From: Phoronis australis
Taxonomy: Eukaryota; Phoronida; Phoronidae
DNA: 64,000 nucleotides
Assembly: GCA_002633005.1 (NCBI GenBank)
Contig: NMRA01000614.1
Location: 76,974 to 140,973, forward strand
Direction of reading: 5' to 3'
Shown: piece after piece, positions 25,454 to 36,985 of the stretch
How the letters are laid out: each line of letters starts with the position of its first letter
How positions within the stretch are numbered: the stretch's first letter is position 1
Made by a program: the position numbers and the translations under genes
Notes under the pieces: generated by a model
The model's database searches: none
Told to the model about the DNA's origin: nothing
Seen by the model: only the letters and a program-made list of their open reading frames with translations

Positions 25454-25720
25454 TATAGAACGCTAGTGAGGAGGCAGTGTGGCCTGGTTGACAAGTGCCC
25501 GCTTTCTTTACTCGAGGTCGTGGGTTCAAGTCCCACCAGGTCACATTGCTAAACCCTTGAGCCAGGTTTCTAGCTCCTCAGCTCGGTTTTAACCATATAT
25601 CAATAAAGCATAAAAATATTTCCGGATGATCAGTGCAATGGGCCCACATGCGAGGCCTGCGCACGTCTGATACAACGTGTATCAGAACGCCTGCAATTAT
25701 GTTTTATATAGAACGCTAGT
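25454..25720 (+). repeat. 14-bp target-site duplication flanking SINE
   Basis: TATAGAACGCTAGT occurs exactly at 25454-25467 and 25707-25720, bracketing the SINE. A perfect 14-mer pair marks the insertion as the product of target-primed reverse transcription, and as relatively recent. Confidence 0.9.
25468..25706 (+). mobile_element. full-length tRNA-derived SINE (239 bp)
   Basis: The head is tRNA-like: an A box at TGGCCTGGTTGACA, a B box at GGTTCAAGTCC inside a GTGGG/CCCAC stem, and closing acceptor-like pairing. The cleaner copy at 53.5 kb folds better, with TGTGGCC/GGCCACA acceptor arms. The layout is closest to tRNA-Glu types, which is only an inference. The body carries AGGTTTCTAGCTCCTCAGCTCGG and GATGATCAGTGCAATGGGCCC blocks. 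It ends with a hairpin (TCTGATACA/TGTATCAGA, 25666-25686) and a short T-rich tail. It would be transcribed by RNA polymerase III and mobilised by a LINE elsewhere in the genome. Confidence 0.9.
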
Positions 25721-26663
25721 ACGGTCTGGCGTTAGAAGAAAGATTATCTACTCTAAATCTTAAAACTGTCATCACTGTCATCGATTTGTCTATCAGTCAT
25801 TGACCCACAGGGAATTATTTGGGTCGCATGGTTGAATAGACATCCGGGATTAATCCAAAAGAGGTTTACTGGACGTGCGGCTCGGAAGGGTAGGCTAACT
25901 TCTCAAACTGTTTCCCTGCGAAAGTGTGTCTTTCATGACAAAACCCCCTACGAAAGGGTTCGTTTTCCTTACTTTGCACTTCACACTCGCAGTCGAATTC
26001 CGAAGTGGTTCTCATCTAATCCCTCGCATAATGTACGTTCACCGAGCTCAGAGCAGTACGGGACACTTATGTGCAATGCTCGATTGTCTGGCAGTAAAGC
26101 CAGGGTTCGAACCCCGGTCTCCCAAATGGGAACTACAAAAGCTCCTTTTTTAAACTACAGAAGGATATCAACATTGTATGCATTTTTTTTTTTTAATTTT
26201 CTTGCAAAAGGTGTTCTCATTTTAAGAACATAGCCTCTCTTCTTGTGCTGGTTTAAATCCACTTGTTCGAAAGGCAAAGTTCATGGTTTAACTTCCAACT
26301 GTGTCTGAAAAAGAATGCGAAATGTGATTTTGTAATGGAAGTTCCCTACAAATGTGTCCCTCCTTCTTGAGTTCTATCTCTTAAGGGGTGGGTACTGTAA
26401 TTTTAAAGTTGCACTCCGTAAAAAAGTGTACCCTCAGCAGGCTGAAACAATCCTTGTGGTGGAGAACAATGACCTTGTTTCTTGTGAAGGGCATAGAGAC
26501 TTTTGGGAAATTTGAAAATATTTTTATGAAAGAAATTATGAGTCAAATACTTAATTTTGCTTCTTTTAATGAAAGGCCATGTCTAATTCATAAACTTCGC
26601 GTTTTCAAAAAAACATTAAAATCCATCATCCAGTCTACCTTTCGTACTTTAAAAGCTTAATAT
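25721..26663. other. unassigned DNA with an isolated B-box-like site
   Basis: A GGTTCGAACCCCGG site at about 26104 has the form of a polymerase III B box. A GGGACAC/GTCTCCC pairing lies around it, but no convincing A box or anticodon arm was found. Probably a decayed tRNA-like relic. The rest holds nothing recognisable. Confidence 0.3.
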
Positions 26664-27032
26664 TCATTGCAGAGCCAAGGTTAACATCCACGCTCCATGT
26701 AAAACGCTTTTGATGTATTCCTTAATAATACGATTAGAAGAACGGGAAATTATCTTTAATAAACGAATAGCCAAATTAATGTCAAAACCATTTCTATGAA
26801 TGCACAAATCGATCAAAGTCAAATGATTTATTTCCGAATCCAATGCATGGTCGTCGGGCGAAAGATTCCATGGCGTGTCATCCTCAATCAATTCCGCTTT
26901 TGATCGTTCATTGATACAACCGTAGTGAGGCGCGGGGTCATCTACCTCTGGCAACGCAAAAAGTATCTCTTGAAATGTCTTGAGAATTGAAATGGTGATG
27001 TACTTAATCATTATTAACATACACGTGTTCAT
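26664..27032 (-). CDS. candidate ORF or terminal exon, unknown protein
   Basis: An ATG-initiated frame of 122 codons ends in TGA at 26664-26666. From about residue 28 the composition is protein-like and acidic (VDDPAPHYGC, then an Asp/Glu-rich stretch), followed by a segment reading LTLIDLCIHRNGFDINLAIRL. That segment faintly recalls an ankyrin-type helix pair but is too weak to name. A good acceptor (TTTTTGCGTTGCCAG, minus strand, before 26947) would make it a terminal exon of about 280 nt rather than a whole gene. No poly(A) signal was identified. The length alone is compatible with chance. Confidence 0.25.
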   Translation of the reverse strand: MNTCMLIMIKYITISILKTFQEILFALPEVDDPAPHYGCINERSKAELIEDDTPWNLSPDDHALDSEINHLTLIDLCIHRNGFDINLAIRLLKIISRSSNRIIKEYIKSVLHGAWMLTLALQ

Positions 27033-28673
27033 TCATGTCGACGATATGGTTTCTGTACGATTTTCCAATGTACAACATAGCTTTCGGATTGTGAGCAGAG
27101 AGCGTGGACTAAGACCACAGTTCGAGTGGCTGATTTTCACGTTATCACTGGTCTGAGCCAATTAAAGCTATTGCTTGCACCCTGACTCAAGGCACCTTAC
27201 AAAAGGCATAACTGACAGAGAGTACTCTCTATGAGCTTTCTCAAAAATGAAGAAATTCAACAAAGTCATGTCTTTTTACACTGCTGGGTCAACCGGGAAA
27301 AATGAGATGTCAAAAATGACATAAAGGTGGGATTTTTGCCATGTTTACTTAAAATCAAAAATTCACGATTGTTCCGATGCAAGAAAGGAGGCCATAATCC
27401 GAATGTTCTTTCACTCTAGATTACAGAAATTCAGGCTTAAATACATCATTACAAACCAGTTTTTGGACAATTTCCACTTGTCTGAAGGGTACCTGGATTC
27501 GCGCCAAGAAGTCAAGACTCAACGAGCATGTGCAATGAAAATGGCAGCACATCCGTATCCGAGTAGACATGCAATAGCGGAGGCAAAATTTCTGTATTCA
27601 ATTTACTCAAAGCAACTTCAAGGAACTACTGAATACCAATACAGTCACACACAATTTGATCGCCAGAACTGCCGTCAAACCCAACCTACCCCATTTTCTT
27701 CATTTTGAGGGTGAGCTACAAAGGCCTGAACCGTGGTCTTCGACCCGTACTTCCCGGAAATAAACCGTGTATCACGCATGCGCCGCAAGTGAATATGGTG
27801 ACGAGTTGGTGGTCCATGTACCAAAGTCCATGGTGTACCGAAAAAGCTATACGCTGATCACGTGCAACGTTTACCTCAATGTCATGCCTAACCTAAACAT
27901 GGATCGAGTCCTATGCAATCTCATTATGCTCTAACGAGCGGGTTATGTAAACGTAATCAGTAGCTGGACCAGAGTTATCTGGAGGGCGAAAGCGAAAAAA
28001 TTTTACGAGCCTGTAAAAAAATCGAAAAATGAAAAAATAGCAGCAATTCTTTCCACCGCACTAGACCAGAGAGAACCGTGACACCTTGGCCTTTGGGGAC
28101 TCGATAACGATTCTTAATGTATGTAATTTTTGAAATATAATTTTCCACATGTCAAACTCAGACATGTTTCAGTTATCCCAGCTTCACTAACTCATTAACG
28201 TATCAAAGGAGCTTTTTTCCTGTATGAAACCGGGTGTTGGAACCGACGCTGTAAGAACTTTTTTATCGATCTTATCTGTTCGGGATAGGGTGTCGGGCAT
28301 CAAGCCTACTGTTGAAGCGCTCCGTATTCACACGTAGCTAAGCTTTAGTATACTTAACTTGTTTTCCTAGGAATTTAATATCAGTTTAGAACAGATTCGT
28401 GTCAGAGAAAAGAGCCCCAAAATCACTTTCTTTAGCGACTAGTATTAGTCTACTAGAAATCTTGGTTCATTATTCCAGCTATGTGGGGTAATTATAATCA
28501 GTAAATTGCACCATTGGGTCCTTTCAAATGGAAATGCAGTCAAAACCTATCAAAGATTATAATAATAGAACAATATGTACGCTAGGAGGTTATGCTCACT
28601 TTTTTACAATCGGCAATGATTATTGCGTCATTGAGTGTATTCAACATCTAACATCTTTATGTTAAAATGTATT
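27033..28673. other. unassigned non-coding DNA
   Basis: Contains a 101-codon open frame (27403-27708, +) without recognisable domains or clear splice support, and nothing else that can be assigned. Confidence 0.4.
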
Positions 28674-28834
28674 CATCTCTCACCTCTCCCCCTTCCCCCT
28701 TTCTTCCTGCCCGTCCCCTCCTCTCCCTGTTACACTCTTCCTCTCTCTCCCTCGCCCAACTACCTTCCCTCCTTCGTTCTCCGGCCCTCCTCACTCCTCA
28801 GGCTTTGTATTTCCCCCTCTCTCCCTCTTTCTTT
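28674..28834. repeat. 160-bp pyrimidine-rich tract
   Basis: Almost pure C/T on the plus strand (CTCTCCC, CCTTCCCCC, TCTCTCC runs) with few purine interruptions. Such homopyrimidine tracts can form triplex or S1-sensitive structures. The two open frames here are a product of biased composition, not coding. Confidence 0.8.
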
Positions 28835-29185
28835 GCGTACCCTACCTCCAGCTGTGCATTAAATTTGAACGTCGGAAACCTTTAATTGGCAAATCTCCAC
28901 AACAGTCTCGGAAATGTTGATACGATCCAGTTAAAACTAAATGCCTACATGAAGTAGCACGAAGTTGTCGAAGTGAATGCGAGATAAATAATTGTGATAT
29001 ATGTTAATTCACATAAGTTATCTAACTTTGTTTAACACCCAGCGTCTGAGGGTTAACCTTGTCAAATACACGAGCCCACAGTTTCGAATTGAGCATGCGC
29101 CGCCCATGCGCACTTGCGTGGTGGAGAGCTTGGTGAACAAGCCGATTTTTACATTGCGCACTATAGGGATCTCTTAAAATTGCTA
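28835..29185. other. unassigned non-coding DNA
   Basis: Nothing recognised. Confidence 0.4.
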
Positions 29186-29282
29186 ATGGCGAAAACAGCG
29201 CTTGGCAATAAATTCATGCCATCAGTCCGTGGATACTGCGGGAATGTTTAGATACAGAACTTCACAAATTATTCATGAAGCT
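29186..29282 (+). repeat. family G repeat, copy 2
   Basis: Direct counterpart of 23644-23740, sharing GCGAAAACAGCGCTT, AATAAATTCATGCCATCAGT and CACAAATTATTCATGAAG blocks. Confidence 0.5.
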
Positions 29283-32056
29283 GTTTTTTATCCCCGGATC
29301 TCGGCTTCGTTGTTCAAGTAATGAAGGAGAGGTTGGCGTTAGCAACAATTTACAATTGTATTGCAATAATTTAAAGACGAGTATTTTCCTTGCTTTGGAG
29401 GCAAATTAACAGTATGAATACTGATCCTGGGTGAAAAAGTTGCTTTCCTTGCAAATTACAGGAACAGTACTAAAATTGTCAGCATATAAATGCGCTCCAA
29501 AACTGACCACAAGTTGTTCCCAGGAAGAAAAATTGGTTGGTGATAGCGCTGACTGTTTTTGGAATGGCATAATAGCAACCTTTTGGTAATCTAGTCGCTA
29601 TCCGACGAAAAATATAGGCTTAAACATCTGTTACGCACCTATTTAAATGGAAAATGCACGTGAATCGGTTTGATTGTTCTGCCTAATCTTACTTAAAGTC
29701 CTTCTCTCACGCGTTTTTAACCCTTATTACATGGTTAGAAGATGTTATAAGGATCCAAGAAGTACCTACCCCATAACTAATACACGATCCGTACTCGAAA
29801 ACAGTTTAAATGAACGCACCACTCACGATTCGCACCCGAAGAAACACCGCCATTTTGAACTTGCCGCGAACCCGGAAGTACAATTCATTCAGGAACCCAG
29901 GCCGAGAAAACGCCGTCAGTGCGACTGGAGCAGTGCCTGTACTGTTACCAGCCAGCAAACGGGGACAAAAAAATCGACAGCGCGCCTTAATTTTGATAAA
30001 ATCAAACTACGGACAATTTTATGGAATTTGCTGAAGAAATGTGGCGAATAAATTTTGACAGAAATTATTTTGCCAGACTCGGGACCGCAGCCTATCGGAC
30101 CCGGTGTGGATCGAGACCAGACACTGGCGAACGGTAAATGCATGCGGTTGCAAGCTGTTTTGTCGAAGTAAAATGGTCAAATGATAAATGCTGCATATAT
30201 TCAAGGGTAGTTTCAGACACTTGCATGAAATTACGGGCTGGTTAGTCCTGTGTCACACTGCCGCGGCAGACCTTAGTTAGCCTCAGTCACCAGCTACCAG
30301 TGAAGACTATAGTCAAAATACAGCTTGTTAGTAGGCCTATACAGCTTTGCGCCAAGACTACCCTTAGGCCTAACTGGTCGCTGGCCACAAACACAAAAAA
30401 CACGAAAATTGAACAAAGTTTCTTTTTTGTAGCAACGTTTGTCAAAATGTATCAACGTTAAATCTTCACAAATTACAAAGTAGCCGATTGAACATGCCTT
30501 TCAGTTCAGCAATGGTCGACATTGTAGGTGCCGCCAGAAATGAGACGAAGTCCAACGGGAATTGTGAGCACATTTATCACTTAATGAGTAACAACTGCGA
30601 GGCTGAAATTTGGTGAACACTGCTAAATCGTGCAGAATAGTAAGTAACTAAATTTTACCGTAATTTGTTGGCGAAAACAATACACAACGCACAAAGTTTT
30701 AAACTCGTAACTTATCCCGCTGTCCTCCAATATGGCCGACGCGATCCAAACAAAGTGACCCAAATTTCGCCACAAAACTTGCAATAACTTTACAGTGCTT
30801 GCCCCGATTTTGATACTTTTTCGATTTTTACTGAGTAGATTGTACTACCTTTCCGATGATAGCAACGTACTTTTTCAAAACGAGGAAAAAAATAAAACCG
30901 AAAAAAAAATTGGTTCGACCCATATCGTTCCTAGGTTCGACCCGCCTAAGTAAGGAACTAAATACCAATGCTATTTAACATGCTAAGTACGCGTAACATT
31001 CCAAAAAAATCAACGACCACTAACTACAAACTATAAATACACTACTTATGCAAACGAATCACGATATATTACTAATAAAACAAAATAATGAAGACTTTTC
31101 GAGCAAGCCATAGCACATTCAGTTACAAGGAAAAAATGGCGGCGTTCAGGACAAGTTCCTGAACTGATGAGCCGGAAATGTGGGTACGGAAATAACCGAT
31201 GACAACCGGTAATCATACGCTCAGAGAGAAGGGTCAAATACTGTTAAAAAATCGCTTTTGGCAAGAATGGCGAAAAGAATATAAAGAAAGGGTGTCGAAA
31301 ATAAGAATTTATGTAGTAAGTATTTTCGGATACTGGAACCACATGGGCAGTTTGCAAGAAGGACTTTAAGATGACGGACTCCTGTTTAGTAATGACGCAA
31401 TATACTGTTGGTAGAAGTCGGTTCACCTCCGTCACCCGTCGTGCCTTCCGTCAGTCAGACGCTTTATGAATTTCTGTGTGCTAATAGGCTATCGGCAAAT
31501 TGTGTAAATGCAGTGTGATGCAAAACTGGCATACAGAATCAATTTACTATTCAAAGTGAATTTCGAATTGAATACAGATCCCTTGCTCGCTAAAGACTCA
31601 AAGCTATTGGAAACCATGGACGTGAAAACAGATGACGCTTTTAATATTTATTTTCGCTTCGAGGAATTCAGCGCAGACTCCTTTCTTTTGTGATTAGGCC
31701 CACTCATAGCCGTTTAACGTCTTAGTGTCTCTTTAATAGTTAATTTCATTTTGCAATTAACAGCGGTAGCCACAAGTAATTAATTAGATCACGTGATAAT
31801 TAACCGCGTGAGAAAACACCAGCCTAGCTGAAACTCGGGAATTGAAGGTGGTTAAACTGCGACTTCAATGGAACATATGCGAGAATAAAGCAGTTAAAAG
31901 TGAAAAGATCTGTCAGTGAATCTCATCTAAGGTTACATGTAAACTCGTTTCGCAAAAATACTGTTTTAAAATTTGCGGCTGTGCATGCAGAATGAAATAT
32001 ATAAGGATTTCAAATAAATTTAGTTTGACATGAAATACTCGCAAGTGAAAATGGGA
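29283..32056. other. unassigned non-coding DNA
   Basis: Holds two of the six TAGGCCTA palindromes noted in the window (30332 and 30365). The 125-codon open frame at 29674-30051 has no splice or family support. Confidence 0.4.
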
Positions 32057-32275
32057 TGCGTCCCGTATTGCAAATTTCTTGCGAGTTTGGCGAAATCACG
32101 CAAGTCTTCTCCAAATTTTGCTATGCGAAGCGCGCTGCCTCACTAGCTTTCAATGGCGAGTGTCTTGCGTTACGAAACCTGTCCCTTGGTGAAATAACGA
32201 TCATTGCTTGTAATACATGGCAATATCTCGCGACAACTTGCGTGATCTCGCAAGAAACTAGCTTCAGTAAACGCA
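32057..32275. mobile_element. TIR element of about 219 bp (MITE-like)
   Basis: Imperfect terminal inverted repeats of about 40 bp: the left arm at 32057-32104 (TTTCTTGCGAG then ATCACGCAAG) mirrors the right arm at 32237-32275 (CTTGCGTGATCTCGCAAGAAA). The left arm has a four-base insertion relative to the right. No coding capacity. The open frame across it is a by-product. Target duplication not identified. Confidence 0.6.
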
Positions 32276-33911
32276 CTTTTGCTGGGTGCTTATTTCATTT
32301 TGGGCACATTTTCAAAAAGTAGTTTCCTGTTCCGCCTGGGAGCGCACTCTTGGTCTGGAAAATTCGAATTTTCGAAGTCATGCTATGGTCGCTTCGGAAA
32401 TGCTCGGTAGGCCTATATGTACGTTCTGAGATGTCGCTATTGTTTTACTTAATTTAAACTTATTACTGTTAAGGCAGCTGTTTATGTTATCTTAACACAC
32501 ACACTACTTCGATTTAGTATAGTATTCCGGAATACCTTCATTAGCTGAGAATCTCGACTCCTCATTAAACTTTTTATTTATGCTTGAGCAATTACAAAAA
32601 ATCAATGAACCTGCTGAATATTTTCTTGTGTTTTGAGTGGCTGGGAATTAAAAGCTTTTTACACACAACGCGATGTTTAATATTGGTCAGTGTGTAAATT
32701 TGCTAGTTTGGCAACATTTTGAAAATTGAATTGTTCCTTCGGAGCCGTTTCGTACCTAATGAAGTTGATGAATCAGGTAATAGTGTTATAGACATTACCT
32801 CCCCTGGCGGTACATCAAATTAACTTAGCTGCAGGCGGATGACGAATAAATAATGAAACAAAAAATGAATAAATTAATTGAATAGGACAAAACCAGGTGA
32901 GACAACGCTTGCAAACAAACCCCTAGTATCCCTGTGGTGAGCTAACTCTCGATTTCAATGCAGTTCTAATTAAGTGAGAATCTCACTTCAATATTATGAA
33001 TCGATGGTCTATTCAGAACAGGGGGTTGGTCAATCGCATTCAACAAAGTGTTGATAACATAGAGAAGGCTTGATAATAATTCAAATATAACTTCTCAGTA
33101 AATATTAATGAACAACTGGTCTTTTTCTAACAGGGAGTTCGGAAATTTAATGTATAACTTGAGAGTTAAGAAAGTGCCTGGAACGGTTGCACTTCCAAAT
33201 GAAGTGATAAAGTCGGATCAATTGTTTTGATTTGATTATCCGTCAGTTACATAGTTTTTCCGTTAAGAATGATACCGTTAGTGTGTCGATCTCTTTGTTT
33301 TTTTTAATGATAGGTAATTTGTTTGTTCATTTGCTTTGGCAAAATCTATTAAAGCAATATAATCGGCGACAATGAACCATGAATAAGATGCGCTGAGGTG
33401 AACAGAACTACAGGAATTTATCACAGACAAAGCTTCAACAGTTGCTTGGTGCTCTTTTATAAAACATAGTTCCATTTTCTTGTTTAAACATGTTTTTATT
33501 GCTTTTCTCCTCGCGAAAATCTGCGATGCGCATGACCCTTTCCTTCACCGGCTGTAAACGTCAAGTGCTCTACAGGTACCGCTTTACTCTCAAGCTCACT
33601 TTGCCTAGCACGTAGAGTTCAGGTATCATTTACAAAAACACAGCACTTTGTTAAAAGTTATTCCCAAAAATTGTTAGGTTAGCACTTATGATTATCAGCT
33701 AATCGGGGCCTTTCAAAGACAATTTTTGTCCATTTAGGAAAACGAGTTTCGTATGATTATGCCGTCGACTGGCCGAGATCATGCGATCATGTTTGAGATT
33801 TTAGCGAGGGGTTTAAATCGGTTAATCAACCAAAGAAACATCAGCTTTCAAACAACAATTTTAGATTTAATATTAAAATCAATCAAAGGCAAGCATTTGA
33901 CTGCTAGTAAT
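32276..33911. other. unassigned non-coding DNA
   Basis: One TAGGCCTA palindrome at 32408. No gene, RNA or repeat assignment. Confidence 0.4.
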
Positions 33912-34300
33912 TGGGTCACGTGACCATGTCTCTTGGATTTTTGAAGAATGGTAAATCTTAACAAAACAACGGTTTCAATAACACGAATGTATTTCATTTG
34001 ATATTTTTTTTCGTGAAATCTCAAAAACACCGTTTAGTTTTCCAAATATCATTTCATTTTCGTTTAGTGCAACTTTTGATTTTTTTTAATAATCATAAAA
34101 AATCATGTTTTGATAGTCCTTCGTGCAAATGTGAATCGTTTTAAAACAATTCGTTATAACGTTTTCTGTAGAGCAGTGCATAAATCATAGGGTGTTAACC
34201 TTTCGTATGAATCCGATCAACCAGTTCTGAGATATGACGTTCCGAAGTTAGCTAAGTTTAAACATTTTTCTGGGATCCTACGTAATCTTAAGCCATTTCA
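33912..34300 (+). repeat. 350-bp interspersed repeat, family B, copy 2
   Basis: Starts GGTCACGTGACCATG. Contains ACGGTTTCAATAAC, GAAATCTCAAAAACACCG, GTAGAGCAGTGC, CGTATGAATCCGATCAACCA, GAGATATGACGTTCCGAAG and GGGATCCTACGTAA in the same order as the other copies. The best-preserved copy for defining the family. Confidence 0.75.
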
Positions 34301-35261
34301 AACAAGGTTCACCACTGTTGCTGTGAATTAAAGTTAGAAAAATATTGTACATAATATAAACAGAATGGTTCCAACTTCTAGTGTACACGTTTTGTTTAAA
34401 CTTGAAGAAAGAAATAATAGCTATAAGAACAAATGTAAGTATGTGAGAGTGATTTTTGATGTGTTTCGCCTACTTTGATGTCAGTGTAATGTTTAGAGCT
34501 TCTTAAACTTCGAGAATTTGGTTTGTTTGTTTTTCACAGATTTAGATATCTGGGAAGGAAATTGAACACGGGACCATAACACATGACACTTCACTATGTG
34601 TTATGTACAGCCAGTGTGTATGCTTGAAGGGAGTGACGAACAAATCCCCTCTCCCGCGATGTATGCCATCTGGTGATATCTGGACAACCCGTGTTTTAAC
34701 GAACAACTGGGCTATTCGTGATTATTACCAAAACAAAACAATTACGACTGCTTCCCTTAAAAGTCGTCGTCTCTTGGAAACTTGCTGGATCCCCCTCAAA
34801 TTTAAGCATGTTAGGTCACGTGGTATGGGATTTTGTCCGTCGCTAAAATGAAATGACAAGGTCGCTGAGATCACACAACATAACAAACCACGTCTTTAGA
34901 GGGAAGAGAGTAAAAAGTACAAAAATTATGTGTACTTTGTATCTACCTGATGCAGAATTCATGAAGTATTTAAATGCTTAAGATTTGTGAAGTTTTAAAC
35001 AGGATTTGCTAACTTTTCAAAATGTGACAACGCTGATGTTGAAGTGCAAATTCAGGAGGTTCTAAGGTCTTCGACTTCCCCGCGTTACAGAACAATGTAT
35101 ACAGTTTATATCTGCTTCGCACTGCGTCAGTCTTGCGCTGTGTACTAAATGGTAGACAGTCGATACCAGTGGCCGGTAAAACACATCAAATAATTACTAC
35201 TGCAAACGAAACTGACAGCCAGAAACATTTTTATCGTGAGAAACAAGCAGGGTGTTAAGGT
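34301..35261. other. unassigned non-coding DNA
   Basis: Nothing supported. Confidence 0.4.
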
Positions 35262-35545
35262 TATATAGGACCCTGGAAAATGGCCAGATTTGGCGAACTT
35301 CGGAACATCATGTCTCAAAGATGGCTGATCGGATTCGTACGAAACTCTCAGATACTATGCTTTAGGCACTATTCTCGGACGGGCGTGAAATTGCTTTTAA
35401 AATGTTCCGTCTTTGTATGAGGTGCTATCAAAAATAAGAATTTCATGATTTCCATGAAAAATCTTTTAAGTTGCATAAAACGAAAATGAAGTGATATTTT
35501 AGAAAAATATAACAGCGATTTTGATATTTCACACTTATGTCAAAT
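35262..35545 (-). repeat. 350-bp interspersed repeat, family B, inverted copy
   Basis: On the minus strand: CGTACGAATCCGATCAGCCA, GACATGATGTTCCGAAGTTC, and TCCAGGGTCCTATATAACC at the end, matching copies 2-4. It lies only about 1 kb from copy 2 and 1.1 kb from the copy at 36.6 kb, so three copies fall within 3.1 kb. Confidence 0.7.
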
Positions 35546-36639
35546 AAAATTTGATCATGTTACTGATACCATTGTTTTGCTATCCATGTACCATTTTTGC
35601 TAAATTATACTCAAAGTTACGAAGCAGTTTTTGGCACCGTGTATGCACGATGGCTAAGAAACAGACACGAATCATTTCCTACGAAAACTGGCGCTTGCTT
35701 ATGATGTCGTCCAAGCGGATCGTCCGTGAGGCCAAAATGAGCAAACTTCTAGTGTGATTAGCCGTTGGTCCAAGGAACACGCCACACTAAACCCATATGC
35801 ACGCATTTCGGCTCCTGCGGTTTAATCCGAAATAATGTTTCTTCAAAAAAATGTTTTTATCTGTGGTATGGTAGTTAGCTAGTTTTAATGATTAATTTGT
35901 TCGGTGCGCTGTCTGTTTTTGTATAAAATGTTTTTGTGAAACGAACTGTTGTTTATTTGATTATACAAACAATGAGTTATAAGCCCAAAGTGCTGGAGAT
36001 ACGATGTGTTTGATAGAGTGTATAAATTGTTTCAAACTGTGTAACACAAGTCATTATGATACAATAAAATTCATTCGTTCATTCATTATAAACATCTTTT
36101 GTTTCATTTTCGTTAAAAATCCCTAACTAAACGAGAAATATCCTTCACAGAATTTGGAAACAAACCATCAACAAGTTAAACTAATACCTGTATTGATATT
36201 ATTATATACTGTTTAAGTTTAATACGAAATAGTGTCATATTTGCACACCAATTTTCTAAGCTAAAGACAAAGACAAATTGTTGGGTGATATTTCCATGCA
36301 AAAATGTTAATTTTCATAATAAATATAATTATGAGTGTTAAGTTATAACTTGTGAAAGAGCAGGCCAGTCCTTCAACTCTAGTCTCGTAAAATTCATTTG
36401 TATGAGCCCTCTCACTTAAACTAATTGCTAGCACGATAAGACAGGAAGCGAGTCCAATTTGTTTGGTTTACTTGATTTCTTTTGCATGACTTTCTTGAAG
36501 AACATGTCTACAAAACTATAGATTTTAACTCTGTGAAAGTATAATACTTTCTAAAAGAAGAATATGGAATTTGATGTTTGATTTTTTTACCACTATGGTA
36601 TTAACTTAGACACTTGACGATGACTTTACAAAAGGTACA
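35546..36639. other. unassigned non-coding DNA
   Basis: No supported feature. Confidence 0.4.
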
Positions 36640-36985
36640 TTGAAAACAAAACAACAGCAACACTGAAATAATTAAATTTTATTTGATATGAAAGTTCAAG
36701 ATGAGATCTAACAAAAAACGCTGTTGCAATTTTCTTAACTAACACTTCGTTTTCGTTTATGCATATTGAGCGCTTTTTCATGAAAATCATAAAAGTCGTA
36801 TTTGGATAGCGTCCCATGCAAAATTGTAACATTTAAAAAATAATAATCCCTAAATTCGTGTTGGAGACAATTGCATAAGGTATAACACCAGATCAGCCAT
36901 TTCTGAGATATGGTGTTCCAAGGTTAGCCAAACTTGGAGTTTTTCTACACAGTTATAGGGTCCTACGTAACCTTAACTTATTTCT
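36640..36985 (+). repeat. 350-bp interspersed repeat, family B, copy 4
   Basis: Contains TTCAAGATGAGATCTAAC, CATAAAAGTCGTAT, AGCCATTTCTGAGATATGG, GTTCCAAGGTTAGCCAAAC and GGGTCCTACGTAACCTTAA. The expected 5' CACGTG end is missing or eroded. Confidence 0.7.

Noticed and set aside
26090-26130. tRNA gene around GGTTCGAACCCC
   Set aside because: B box is good, but A box, D arm and anticodon arm cannot be formed convincingly.
28635-28885. Pro/Ser/Leu-rich open frames
   Set aside because: Created by the pyrimidine tract; two frames are open at once, which indicates composition and not coding.
29674-30051. 125-codon open frame, basic protein
   Set aside because: No splice sites in register, no recognised motif, and it begins at a non-ATG codon.
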